Made by a program: the position numbers and the translations under genes. Below the pieces are notes generated by a model. That model made no database searches and was not told where the DNA came from. It was given only the letters and a program-made list of their open reading frames with translations. This document shows, in pieces, positions 35,228-47,908 of a DNA stretch of 64,000 nucleotides. Positions within the stretch are counted from its first letter, which is position 1; every line of letters begins with the position of its first letter. Origin of the DNA: Bisporella sp. PMI_857 (Eukaryota; Ascomycota; Leotiomycetes; Helotiales; Helotiaceae); NCBI GenBank assembly GCA_021307315.1, contig JAJSPD010000028.1, positions 1 through 64,000 on the forward strand. Direction: 5' to 3'.

Positions 35228-37273
35228 ATGTCTGCCATGCATTTTATAGCATTTACTGTTCTTTCTACTCTCTTGAGCCGTGCAATCTGTGTGAATTTCG
35301 CCTATGAGGCCATTCAGCTCTCGGATGAGGATACTGCAGCATTCCCTGCCATAGCCTTCGGAGAAACTCCTAGATTACTTAGCTCACCGAACGTTACAAA
35401 CCCAGCGAACTGTCGCGCATTCCCCGGAACACCTCAATGGCCTATCGATGAGGAATGGCAGCAACTAAATAGATCCTTAGGCGGAGCACTTCTTAAGCCA
35501 CAGTCGCTAGCAGCAGTCTGCTATAGCGGCCCCACTTTTGATTCCGCCAAATGCACAGCTCTCCAGTCGGACGCTAGCTCCTCTCGATTCTATCTGGACG
35601 ATCCTCTTACTGTATTAACAGCATGGCCGCAAGGCGATACCTGCCCGCTCCCTGCGCAAGGGAATTGCACCCAAGGCGGCTCTCCAGAATATGTGGTAAA
35701 TGTTACCACTGTTCGACAGATACAGATAGCAGTAAATTTTGCCAGGAACAAGAACATTAGACTCGTGATCAAGTCCGTGCCGTCCATGGCCTCCTTAGAA
35801 AGGATCCAAGCTAACTCCATCTAGAAATACCGGTCACGAGTTTAATGGCAGATCTACTGGAGCCGGATCTCTAAGTATCTGGACCCATCATCTCAAAAGT
35901 TTTGAATTTTTGCCAGAGTATAGCCAGGGTCCCTATGATGCTCCGGCGGCTCGCGTCGGTGCTGGACTTGAAGGATGGGAGCTTTTCCAATACATGGACA
36001 AATACAATATAACGGTGGCTGTGCCGATGGGTAACACTGTTGGTGCGTATGGAGGCTGGATAACTGGTGGTGGCCACGCCATCGTGTCCTCCATACATGG
36101 CCTGGGATCGGATCAGCCTCTCAAGTTGCAAGTCGTTACAGCTGATGGGAGATTCATAACAGCAGATCCTGACACGAATGAGGATTTGTACTATGCTCTT
36201 CGTGGAGGTGGACCAGGTATGCCAATCATTTTTTTTTCAGGCGGAGATATGTCATTTCATTCCTGTTTCCTTATTCCGGTTCTAACTATCAGCTACAGGT
36301 AACTACGGTATCATAACATCTGCCATCGTTAAAGCCCACCCACAGGTAAATGTTACGGAATCGACACTCACTTTCACTAGCGGAGCAGATCTCGAGGTAT
36401 TTTGGCAAGGCGTCAACGAGTTCTTCTACTTTGGCAAAGAGGTTGCCGATTTAGGCGGAACGGCTTACAACTATGTAATACCTAACGGGAATAACAGATA
36501 CAGCTTCCGGAACGTCTTCCAAATGACTGGAATGTCCAATGCTCGTATAGTAGAGGTCCTAAAACCGCTATTTGACACGCTCAACGCCAGCAGCCTCAAT
36601 CCCGTGCTTACAAATCCCGTGCCATCCATAAACTGGAGTGACCAACGCAAAGGGCTCGGCGATATTCCAGGGAATTCCCGCTTTGGCTCGCGCCTCTATC
36701 CACGCAGCAACTGGGACTCTCGATATTCCGCAAAGTTCAATGCAACAATGGACTCCCTCCGCGCTGTAGTTGAAGCCGGGTATACCTTCCACGGAATTCA
36801 TATGTCGCCTAATGAGAAGGTTGCTGGATGGCCAGGAGTGAACAGCGGTGTTAATCCGGCGTTCCGCAAGACGATCATGCACGCTGATATCTTTGATTAT
36901 GTGACAATACGAGGAATGAGTGCACAAGAGCAGAGCGAGAGTCATGACCGGTTGAACTTCTATATGAATAAGATCCGGGCCGCAACACCTGGGGCAGGGG
37001 CGTATGTCAATGAGGCGGACTTGCTGGAGCCGGATTATCAGAAGAGTTTCTGGGGTGATAAATATCAGCGATTACTGAGGATCAAAAGAAGAAGAGAGTA
37101 AGTCTTCTTGAATAACCACAATTATCTCTTGATGGTGCCTCTGAACTAACTTGTGTTTGCGAAATAGTCCTTGGGATCTTTTCTGGGCTCAGTCTACAGT
37201 TGGCAGTGAAGGGTGGGCAGTAAGGACTGAAGACGGCAGGCCGAATCAGAACGGACCACTATGTCGCGTGTAG
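35228..37273 (+). CDS. Secreted FAD-linked oxidase, berberine-bridge-enzyme-like
   Basis: Exons 35228-35772, 35825-36216, 36299-37097 and 37168-37273 (introns 52, 82 and 70 nt) encode 613 aa. A signal peptide is present (MHFIAFTVLSTLLSRAI). The FAD-binding PCMH fold is clear: IKNTGHEFNGRSTG at about 181-194 with the flavin-contact His186, then WITGGGHAIVSSIHGLG, then LRGGGPGNYGIIT. The C-terminal BBE domain ends in DPWDLFWA after the last intron, which contains ACTAAC. Such enzymes oxidise sugars, oligosaccharides or secondary metabolites and make hydrogen peroxide. Next to the GH51 enzyme, an oligosaccharide or sugar substrate is possible (inference). Confidence 0.9.
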
Positions 37274-38094
37274 AAGTAAGATTATCTGCAGCGAATATTC
37301 AGCACTCAGCGCAGTCTCCATTCTGAATGCTACTCGATTATACATCAGATTATATGTAGGAACCATATTCCCTCTGCCATGCAAGTGCCACTTAAAATCA
37401 TAGCTCATAAGGATAGGGTCGCAGATGGAGCTCAACGTCCTGCAAGCGTATGGAATAATCGTAATAGACAGAGAATCAATTACGATGTTGCCTTGTAAAG
37501 GCCTTGCCGTTACCGACCCTTTCATGTTGTAAGACTAATCTATTGATGCAATATCAACCTTTAGGGGGGTTTTTTCCCTTTCCCTATTTTTAAACTTGAT
37601 TGCCACAAACATTATTAAGCCGTTCGCAACGCGGTGCTCTCATGAGCACATTCTATTCCTTAGGGGCGAATGACAGAAATGGATATATGAACCATCAGAT
37701 ATCTGTGGTTCCTAAGTTGTGATGAAACCCCGCATCGAAGGAGAATAGAAATGCCGTTCCAGCGATCTCCCGATTCGTGCGCTTCGCAACGTTGTAGAAG
37801 TTTCTCCGGATCTGCATCTCGGGACACTTGTACCTGCATATTTACCCAGCTTGCGCTTCAATCACAATTCATAAAGCAAGCTAATCCGAATATGTGGATC
37901 GTGGATGTCGGCACTCATGTTCCTCGGCTGTCAATCTCTCATCTACACCTCAGTACTCGTGTTTTCTCTCTATACGGCTCCGTACCTTCGCCATGGGGTG
38001 ATTACGCAATCTGCATGTTGATATTAGTATTAGAAACGATGTATTCCTACTCTTGGTGTCGAGCAATGCTTCTTGCCATCACTTGGAGTTCAAG
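37274..38094. other. Intergenic, promoter side of GH51 gene
   Basis: No gene recognised. No GGCTAA-type motif was noticed near the GH51 start. Confidence 0.5.
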
Positions 38095-40497
38095 ATGTTT
38101 TCAATTCTAGTATCCGGCTTCCTTGCGTGCGTTGCCAATGCAGCAACCCTCAATCTGAGTGTTGCAAGCAGTGGTGGAAATGCCTCGTCACCGCTCGCCT
38201 ACGGGCTCATGTTCGAGGACATCAACCACTCAGGCGATGGAGGACTCTACGCTGAGCTCATCCAGAATAGAGCATTTCAGGGAGGCACAGTGCACCCCAC
38301 TGTGATCAAACCATGGGCTGCATCTGGGGATGCAACACTGACCCTCCAAAATCTTCCCAACCCGCTTTCCTCAGCTCTACCGACTTCTGTAGAAGTCTCA
38401 GGAACAGGCGTCGTGGGCTTGGTCAATCCGGGATGGTGGGGCATCGAAGTCAAGCCTCAAACATATACCGGGAGTTTCTGGGTTCTGGGAGAATATGATG
38501 GGAACTTCACCGTCTCACTTCGGTCAAATGCAACATCTGAGGTATTCGCAAGCACGACGATAGAATCCACGTCTTCATCCGAGAGCTGGACAGAACACAA
38601 ATTTACGCTAGCCCCACAGACAGCTGCAGCCGACGAGAAGAACGTATTCGTGCTCGAATATGAAGCTGCGACGGAGCCGCTAAACTTCAATCTCATCAGC
38701 CTGTTCCCACCAACCTACAAGAACCGGGCAAATGGAAACCGTGTTGAGCTTATGGAAGCTTTAAAAGCACTCAACCCTACTTTCCTTCGTCTACCTGGAG
38801 GTAACAATCTGTACGTGCCCATTCAGAAATTTAAGTTCTCAGTCCCTAACTCGTATCTACAGCGAAGGGGAATCCGCCTCACACCAGCAATGGAAATGGA
38901 ATGAGACCATCGGACCCCTGACCCAACGTCCAGGTCGTCCCGGAACTTGGGGTTACCAGAATACTGACGGCCTGGGACTGATTGAATACCTGCAGTGGTG
39001 CGACGACCTCGAAATTGAACCTATCCTCGCAGTCTGGGCCGGCTTATACCTGAACGGCTACGTGTCTCCTCCTGACATAATCCCAGAGGATCAGCTGGGA
39101 CCATATGTGCAAGATACACTCGATGAGCTCGAGTTCATCACTGGTTCGGTCGACACACCATATGGGGCGCTACGTGCCAGTCTTGGGTATCCGGAGCCGT
39201 GGGTTATCAAATATGTTGAGGTCGGCAACGAGGACCATCTTGGGAATGCGTCGTACTCGTACTCCCAGTACCGTTTCCGCGCTTACAATGATGCCATCAA
39301 AGCAAAGTATCCAGACATCACGGTCATCTCTTCAACTGGAGACTTCACGGCGCTTGCTGAAGGGTATGTACTCCTTTTCCCTAACGTCACGGAAGTCCAT
39401 AAGGTATTGCCCTTTGCATAGAATGCTTCGAATGTAAAGAAACAGCCACATGACAAAATCTTGAATCAAGGACTCCTCAAAATATGTAAACCTTCTAACC
39501 CTTGTATAGTTCAGCCACCGACTTCCATCAATATGCGAGACCCGATTTGAAGGCTTCCCAGTTTGGACTGTGGGATCATGTAGCGACTCCGGATCATTTA
39601 ACTCTGATAGGAGAATATGTAAGTTACCCACGCTTCATCCACAATTGGTACTGACATGCGACAGGCCGTAATCCAACAAAACTCGGCGACGCAGCAAAGC
39701 GTAGACTGGTCCGCGGCTAAGCTCCGGTTCCCAACCTGGATCGGCGCGGTGGGAGAAACCATCTTCTCCTTCTCGGCCGAGCGAAACAGCCCTGGGATCC
39801 TTGGCTCCAGCTACGCGCCTCTCTTGCAGAACCTGAACGGGTATCAATGGACGGTATGCATCCTTTTTCATTCCTTCCATCCTGCACGTTTATAGATATG
39901 GCTGATGCTGACTTGGGGGAAATGAAAGCCTGATCTCATAAGCTACACAGCGGATACATCAGCAACCATCCTCTCCGCCTCATACCATGCCATCAAACTA
40001 CTCTCCACCCACCTTTACGACGCCACCGTCCCCGTGACCGCAGCAGAAGGCACCAACTTCGGGCCTGCCTACTGGGTGGCCGGCGTTTCGGGTACGTCCT
40101 AACCCTCATTCACCCCCCTTGAGGGCTAGCATTCAAGATCCGCCCGAGAAAGCACACCTCCCCTACCACACCTCTTCCCTACCCCCCCCCCCCCAAAACC
40201 CCTCAAGGATCCCCACCAAGCACGAGGCTAACCGCTCCACCAGAACCAGGGAAATATACATTCAAAGCAGCAGTCTACAACGCGACAGAGGCGCAAGACT
40301 TCAACGTTGCGTTCGCGGGCCTCTCGGCGGGTGCAACAGGAGAGCTGACGGTGCTGAGCGCCGCAGACGGCTGGTCGGCCAACGTCCCAGGCGGCGAGGA
40401 GGTGGTGCAGCGGAACGTGACTACGCTGACGGCCGCCGAGGGTGGGGTGTTCAGCTTTGAGCTTGAGGCGCTGAGCATTGCCGTGCTTACTACGTAG
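38095..40497 (+). CDS. Secreted GH51 alpha-L-arabinofuranosidase
   Basis: Six exons, 38095-38810, 38863-39363, 39510-39618, 39665-39853, 39929-40091 and 40244-40497, encode 643 aa, the usual size of fungal family-51 enzymes. The signal peptide [16 protein letters not shown] is followed by the mature start ATLNLS. Conserved blocks are [42 protein letters not shown] ([18 protein letters not shown]), and the acid/base in EVGNED (Glu362). The nucleophile is in LIGEYA (Glu441), whose codon lies just before an intron. A C-terminal beta domain ([13 protein letters not shown] to the end) completes it. The enzyme releases terminal L-arabinofuranose from arabinan and arabinoxylan, feeding the reductase/dehydrogenase pair upstream. 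Acceptors in introns 3 and 5 were chosen by frame and family blocks. Confidence 0.93.
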
Positions 40498-41534
40498 CTT
40501 GAACCTGACGTGCGAGAGAGCGAGCAGTAAAGGGAGGCTAATTGGGCGAGAGGCGGAAGGAAAAGAGCATACTTAATGTAGTACCACGATGAAGATAAGC
40601 ACTTTTTTGTTATGTGCGCTCGGCTCGATGGGCTGTAGTCCTCCTGATATTGTGCAGAGTGCTTTTATTAACACCCGTGATCTGTTTGAATAAGTGTTTG
40701 CCATTCACGAAGGCATTGCGAGCAAAAAAGTTGACGTCCTTTAGTTTATAGCACTACCATTTTAATGCTCAATTCAGTTCAGACAAACTTCTTACCGACA
40801 TTAGGCAATGGGGTCTCGAATGGGGATATGGAACTGGGCTGTCAAGTACAGGGTGAGAGAATCATTTCCCACACAGCATTTATACAGTCTCGAAGTCTTG
40901 ACGAACTTGGAACAAACCTGCTCACGCACCTCACCTGTTATCATGGCAACCGTAATTGCATCTAAGACCTTGATACCAGGACCAAGAGCCAGGATCAAAT
41001 GGAAGTGTAATAAGTCGAATTTCCATAACCACAAAATCAAGGGGGGTATCTCTGCTAAAGTGTCCGTCGTCCATCCGTACCTCTAAAATGTCATCAACCC
41101 ATACAAAAAAAAAATCTCTTCTCGTCAATCCTTCCTCTTTCCTATAAAAACTCCTCAATCCAAATGCTCCAGTAGAATGAATTTCCACCATCAAGGCTCG
41201 AAAGAAGAAGGCTAAAAGTTTGTGTTCTCGATTCCCATCTATCCACGCTGATCAACGACATATGAAAAGTGGTATTCCACAGATGTTAATCCAGTGGTGG
41301 CATGAACACTGTATCCAGTCTATTTTTATTTTCACAACGCTTTTGTTGTTTTTTGCCGAGTCGTCTGATTGCTACTCCTAGTATAAGGGAAAATTTTCAA
41401 CTTTTATTGTTGCCGCCGAGGAATTATGAAATTTTGTGTACAGACGCAAAGAAATAAATATGTAATATGGTGTAGACCTCCAATCATGAGAATTCCGGTG
41501 GAGTGATACGGTAAGCTACTTGGTGGTGTGGCGT
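40498..41534. other. Intergenic between convergent genes
   Basis: No gene recognised; short open frames only. Confidence 0.55.
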
Positions 41535-43279
41535 TCATGGCAGGTGCGAACGGAAAGAGCCCAGCTCCGTCCCAAAGTTCATGCTTTTCTTCAGCTTCAA
41601 AGGTAACTCTTGCTCTTCATCATCGCCGTCCAGTATGTCGTCCGCGGACTGAGTGCCTACTGATACTGCGGGGTTCTCTTCGTCCGGACTTGCGGGCCGA
41701 CTTCTTGCAACCTCCTCCAGCTTCTCGGTCAACGCTGTTAGGAAAGGCTTATCTTTTGCAGGGGAATTGGTTAATCCCAGCTGACCCGTCAACTCCTTGT
41801 CATCATCGGCAGCCTCTTCGCTATCCTCAGTGGTGTAATGAACATGGTTGGCGACAGTATTGGCCTGTGTCGGCGTAGCAGTCCCAGTCTCCAATTTGAA
41901 ATCCCCTTGGCCTAGTCTCGAGATAGAGTGATTTGGTGTATGCCCGGCGTGCATCTTCAATCTTTTATCTTCCGGTTGGCCCATTAGAGCCTTAGCATCA
42001 ACTTTTCCTTTGACTCTTTCAGCTCGTTCTTGCGAGGTCTCCCGTGAACGAGGGGGGCTATTTTCTTTCTCATTTGGAGATAGGCGATCTGGAGCTTTAC
42101 TTGGGCTCAAAACAGTTGGCGTCGGACCGATGGGAGAAATGAAAGAAGGCGCAACCGCGGAGGCTTTGATGGTTATACCTTCAGCACCAGGTTGTAGCTC
42201 AGAGATATCGATACTAGGCGTTTCTGGAATGGTACCCAAATCACTCCGAACGGAATTTGGGCTTTGAACGAAGTCGGAGGGCGTTAGCTCCTTTGATGGG
42301 AATCCAATTGGGCTCTCTCCTGGTATAGATATGGTATTCAATGGCAATGATGCAATCGGTCCATGGGCATCGAAGATGCGACTGGGCTTTTCAGCGTTTG
42401 GGGCGTAGAAAGGGGTTCCATCTGTATTGCGGCCCGATTCTTGTGGGATGGGACTAGTCGTGCTCGCACTCAAGCTTCCTGTGGCAGTGATAGCATTCGA
42501 TCCGGCAGCATAGGTGATTGCACCGAGGGGTGCTTGACCATGGCCATACGATCTCTCCCTCCCTCCTGCGCACAAGTTAGTAATGTGTGCCAAAGAATGG
42601 CCAACGAAGCTATAGCTACGCGTCCATGAGATGACGTACCTGCAGCTGGGCTAATATTTCCTGCTGAAGGGCTCACAATACGGCTGGCTCCGCCTCTTCG
42701 TTCGAGTTCTGCCTCAAGCTCGGTAATCCTCAACTCTTGCTCCACAATTCTCGTTTTTAGCACCTCTCGTTCCGCATCCCAAAGTGCTCGCTCCTCAGCC
42801 TGGACCTCTTGAATCCTGTCGCGATCGGCGGCCATGTGTTTTCGCTCGCCTTCGGCCTGGTCCCTCAATTTCTTCGTATATGCCCTCCAATCTTCTATCA
42901 TTGAAGAGGCCTTCTCTTCGGCACTCGCGCTTCGGGTTTTGGGAGGTGAGATTGGTCTGCGCTGGACAGAAGACGAGCCTGCATGAAGACTGTGGTCAGC
43001 AAACGGAACTATCGGGAGTCGAAGCGTCGGAGACGCCTGATTGGGAATTCGTGGTTCTGGCAAGCAAACTGCAGATACAGGCGAGCCGGGACCAGAATGA
43101 TTCAACGTACGTGAGTAAGGTTGCTGTTGCTGATGTGGTCTTGACCGTGTCGTGTTGAGCGAGAAGTAATCCGGGACGCTGCGAGGGATGGAAATATAGT
43201 TTAGCGAGCCAGGGGAAAGCACTGGTGGTGAAAGTACCGCGCCGGATGGCAAGAACGAGTCGTATGGTTGCCTCGCCAT
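41535..43279 (-). CDS. Coiled-coil, Ser/Pro-rich protein of unknown function
   Basis: Two exons on the minus strand, 42640-43279 and 41535-42565 (intron 42566-42639, GTACGT donor), encode 556 aa. The N-terminal 110 residues are Pro/Ser/Gln-rich. A strong coiled coil covers about 120-200 (DWRAYTKKLRDQAEGERKH onward to ELEAELERRGG). The second half is disordered, Ser/Pro/Thr-rich, with a Lys/Arg patch and an acidic stretch (DGDDEEQELP) before a short basic C-terminus. It looks like a conserved fungal scaffold-type protein, but I cannot name it. The joined G|GA at the intron gives SPAAGGRERS. Confidence 0.7.
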
Positions 43280-44643
43280 GCTCGCGATATCTTCTGTGGT
43301 TTAGGTATTCCCTATGTATTTAGAGGGTTTTCTGGTAGAGTCTTGGGGTGTTGAAGGGTTGACTGAGGAGACTGGGAATAGAGTTTATGACGCTGTTGTG
43401 CACATGCAATCACACGGGGAGACGGATGATCTGTTGTATCCGGGCCCTACCGTCCGTCGTTCTAGCCTCGGATGTGAAGTGCGGTAATAAATAAAATAAG
43501 GAGGAATAGGGTTTTGTCTTGTAGCCAGCAACGGAACAGCAGCAGCGGGGAGTGGATCAACTCGTTGGCGCAATTAATGCTCGATCATATTCGGATTTTG
43601 GAGAGGGATAGAGACGGTGAGCGGGAGGTGTCAGACGCACAGATCCTCCAAGTAGTGAAAAGATTGAGGAATAAGGAATAAGAAAAGGGAGACCACTTGT
43701 TCTCAAAGGCTGTTTTGATTTATCCAGGTGGTTTCCAATTGGCAGAAAGTGGGTGCATGCCAGCAGTCCCAGGAGGTTACGGTAGGGGAGGGGGGAAACC
43801 CTATTTAGTCGTCCCAAGGCCTGGGATCCACGGCCCGGCCCCTCACCCTTCCCTCCCTTCCCTTCGTTCCCCTTCTGCAGCCTTACTTAAAACACAGAAT
43901 AGGGGGGCCAGACCCCATCGCAAATCCAATAAAATCCACCACTCACAACCTCTCTGCCCCGAAACTGTCTTGAACCTGCATCAAATGTACCAAACTCGGC
44001 GAATCCCATGATTGTAAAATCTCCATTCAGAACAACAAATCTGGATGATGGTTGGAACCGTTCTTTCTCGGCCCAACCTACCCTCCCCCCCCCCAAAATA
44101 ATCCCCCGACAAAACCCCTGATCTCCATGCCACTGAGCTGCGCATGCTTTCATGGGTTTTGCTGATGGCCAAGACGACGTGGTGCCAGCGGTGAGGTGCG
44201 CTGGTTCTAATGGACGACGGGGTGAGTGGCGACACGTCGACGCCAGCCCAAATCACAGGACCTGAACGTCCATCGCAGGTGGGTTTGCACGTATTCAATA
44301 AAGGGTGTTGCTGTGTGGCGGTGTGGTCCGGGACAGGGAGAAGAAAGAGGAACACATTGGTATAGCGGTTATTCTAGGCGGGGTTCGGTGGGTGCCGGAT
44401 ACAACTAGAGAAGAGGTATAAGGAGTCCACGTCGGCGTTGGGTAGCTAACAGGTCACTGCTCGACGACCTGTAATGGGGGCAATACCATCCATGCGACGA
44501 AGAGGCATCAGATGAACGACATGGTGGAGATTCGTCGTCGTCGCCCACGGAGCCTGGACTCTTCGCTGGGTTGCGAAGGTGGATGCCATTTATCGACTAT
44601 ATAGATTGTAGACCTAGAATTGTATCTGAATTTGTGTGCTATC
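43280..44643. other. Intergenic, no gene seen
   Basis: Divergent spacer with C-rich and G-rich runs (for example 44081-44094). Small frames only. Confidence 0.5.
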
Positions 44644-45203
44644 ATGGCGTCTCGTTCAGCATTGACTTCTTCTCGTGTCTCAACCCGTGTCTCTACTCGT
44701 GTTTCTACTCAACCATCTACTCGACGGTCGACTCAAGTCTCTGGCCGTTCCGGCCAACCATCACGCACGACACACACAACACGCACGCACACAACACGCA
44801 CACGCACAAACCGTTCATCGACGTCTCGCTCAATTTCTTCCACGAACAAAACCAAGCCCAAGCTTGATCCCATTACCTTCCTCGACGACCTGGGCATCCT
44901 GCTCTTCTGCTACCCCATGTCTGTCCTGCACGATTTCGAGTACGTTCCTCCTTCTGCCAAAACTTGGCCACAGTTTGTGATCTTAGGAGCATACCTAGCT
45001 CTGATTTCTGATTCGCAATAATCACCGATACTACATATTATCCGTGAAAGCGATGCCTAAGATCTTCAACTAATTGAGAATATAGATTGTTGAATTTCCT
45101 CGACGACATTGGCATACTTCTTGTCTGTCGTCCCATGCGGTACCTAGAACGCTTAGCCGCCCTGTTCGTCGGCGTAGAGCTCCGTGCTGACGGGATGCGC
45201 TAG
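44644..45203 (+). CDS. Small basic repeat-rich protein with a duplicated FLDD-GILL motif
   Basis: Exons 44644-44939 and 45086-45203 (intron 44940-45085, CTAAT branch) encode 137 aa. The N-terminal third is a low-complexity run of VST/RST and TTHT/TRTRT repeats with many Arg. The motif FLDDLGILLFCYPMSVL at the end of exon 1 is repeated as FLDDIGILLVCRPMRYL at the start of exon 2, so the intron separates two copies of one module. The join GA|A gives Glu between them. No family is known to me. Stop is at 45201-45203. Moderate confidence that it is expressed; the duplicate motif argues for a real gene. Confidence 0.5.
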
Positions 45204-47908
45204 GTACCTACAACGCAAGCTTGAGTAGATAGCTATTGATGACTTGTGAATAGAGTCGAGAAGGTATTCCATTTCCCCATCAAGGAGCGCCCTGTGCTAA
45301 GAGGAAAATCGGTATCTAGTTGATGTTTGTTCTCTAATAATTTGGAGATGCAGTGTTCCCATATCTTGAAACCTCGACTAAGTAGTAATTCACTGGATGA
45401 GAAGCAAGAAATCTAGGAAGTATGCCATACATCGAGTTGGAAAGAACGGAACGATTGTATATTTTAGTGTATCAATGTTAAAGAACGGGTAAATGTTTTG
45501 GCCAGCAGGAGATAATTTCGCTCAAACAAGAGAGGACGAAAAGAAAAATTCGCAATGTGTAGGAAACTACCACCAAAATAGATCTAAGGTTAACTTAGCC
45601 CGATCTTTCCTTTTTTTTCATCATCCGAGGTGTTATAATAAAGTTGTTGTGGATAATCCTCACTAGTACATTTGACAAAAGCACTTACATATCGAACTAT
45701 CGAACACTTTCGATCTCTGTCAATACCACCGTAGTACGAGGAGAGCAAGAATAGGAGGGACAATAGATTTTATAAATCTAACATGCAAATACTTCAGACA
45801 AGATACAAGTCAAATAGCTCGTGGTCGGCTACAAGATTGAGGCCTTATTAAAATTCAATGTTAGGGATTAAATGCCTCTACCACAGAGAGCAGGCCAAAG
45901 AGTGGTGTAGAGTCATGCAAAGGCTAGGCGGTGATGACGATGACTGAAGAGCCTCTCTCGGTCATAGTGAAGTTACATTTTTGACCAACATAAAAAGGTC
46001 AGGTGAAGGCTTGAGAGGAAAGAGAGATCCTTCAAAAAGAGCAATTAGCCAAGGCTATCTTGTATCCTCATTTCAGCTTGGCAGGCACCCGATCCGCAAC
46101 CAAGCATTTCGCACCTCTCTTAGCAACGGCGTGGACCGAGTAGTGCCGGTACCTGACTTCGAGAACCTCCTGGAGCATTGGGATGGAATGGAGCCCTTGA
46201 CTTGGAATGAGAGAAGATCGAGTTTGACGAGCTTGCGAGTGGACATCATGCAAATATCAAAAAGGCTCTGATGTAGGTCCAAAATGTGGCAATGAGCAAG
46301 AGCTGCATAGCTTCGGTAGGTACACATAAGCTTCACCGAGACTGGGCCGGCCATCTGCAGAATATCCTCCGAAAAGTATATTCCCAAGCCATCAGCCAGT
46401 CATGGTTGATGCAGCTCGACTTCGTACGCACATCTGGGCATCGGCATGGAGATTGCCCGTGACACGAGGACGTCATCCGCTGTACTGCATTGGGCGGGGG
46501 CATCGACCTGAGGGAGCTCCCATTGTGCTATCTTCAAAGTGGCCCGAACTGCAAAATTTGAGCATGGACCGTGGTGAACTTGACCATGCCGCAAATTCCG
46601 AGCAACAAGCTTAACAACGAATAATCGCGGGCAAGGCTACATTAAGACAGTCTATAGGGAGGAGCAAGCCACGAGTATATGCAACCAGGAAAATTCTTCG
46701 AGTCGCATTAAAGTCATCCCCGCCCCCACATTCTCGCCGGAGACGGTTTGCTCTCACACGACATCACTTTGTTTTATAGGTGGTGACCAACGTATTACAA
46801 AATGGATGGATGGATGAAAATGAACATGCCTGAAACTCACCGCCATATATGGGCCAATTGTCGGAGGAAATACAATATAGCATTACATAAAAAATGGCAG
46901 CAGGGCAAAAATGCCTCAAGCCAGGCATTTGCAGGGCCACAAACATTGATAGTCGAAGGAAAACAATAACCCCCAACTTCTGCCGACTCTTTAAGCCGCA
47001 TCTCTTCGTCCCCCAGTGCCTACGTTTATCCAAGATACCTTCCCCCCAAGCAAAATACAACGGGCAGGTATGGCACTTCTTTCCAATGCACAACTGCCAT
47101 GTCCGTTTCATCATCCAAGGTCGCTTGGCCTGGAGCAAGAATCCCGCCAAGGTGGTGCTTATTCTCCGCGTTTACCAGATGAGAAGATAAGCTCGCTGCA
47201 AGCCCGGTCTGAGAGTCTCTGATCCGGTGCACATTCATGCACGGATATGTAGGAGGAGTAGACCTGCCTGCCTTGCCTTGCCCTGCCGTATCGTAGCATT
47301 CATTGTTGAATTGTTCTAGGTGTAGCTATCAACTTTAGACATGACATGCAAGTCGCCCAGACAAGACCAGGCGTATGTATTGATTTTATTGTTCTTTGAA
47401 GTAAGGCGTAGTTTGTGGGTTAAGGATGGGAATGCAGAATGAATGGGGGGGTCACTCTTCCTGACGGGCAAATGGCAATGCACCGATGCCTCAGCAAACA
47501 GGCTAATGATATCAAAATTCAGGTGTAGATTGGACAAGAACAGCCCCGTGAGCGCCTCACGCGAGGAGACGAGCCCGCAATATATACTGTACGAAGTATA
47601 ATCTTTCGGGGAAATCAGGTGACAAGAGAGAGTTCGTGGGGTATCATTGGAGGGGTATTTTGCTACTCTCACAACCATGCTCAGGAAAAGATGAGGCAGA
47701 TAAGTCAGAGATGTCGTTGCGGTTGAGCTCTTTGCTAGTAAGGAGAAGTAGAAAGAAGAAAGAGGGAGAGGAGATACATTTGTTGTTGAGCAGCCAAGCT
47801 CCAATTTTACATGTTCTAAATGAATGTTTCTCGCTGGGCTCAACCAATTGCCCGTCCACATTTAGTAAATTTAGTAGCGGGGCCAAGGGAAAGCTTGACG
47901 ATGAAGGC
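45204..47908. other. Long gene-poor stretch
   Basis: No gene can be supported over 2.7 kb. Several open frames of 60-130 codons occur on both strands without splice or domain support. Confidence 0.45.

Noticed and set aside
45981..47222. Several 60-130-codon frames between the small repeat protein and the transposon
   Set aside because: They overlap each other on both strands and lack splice signals or conserved motifs.
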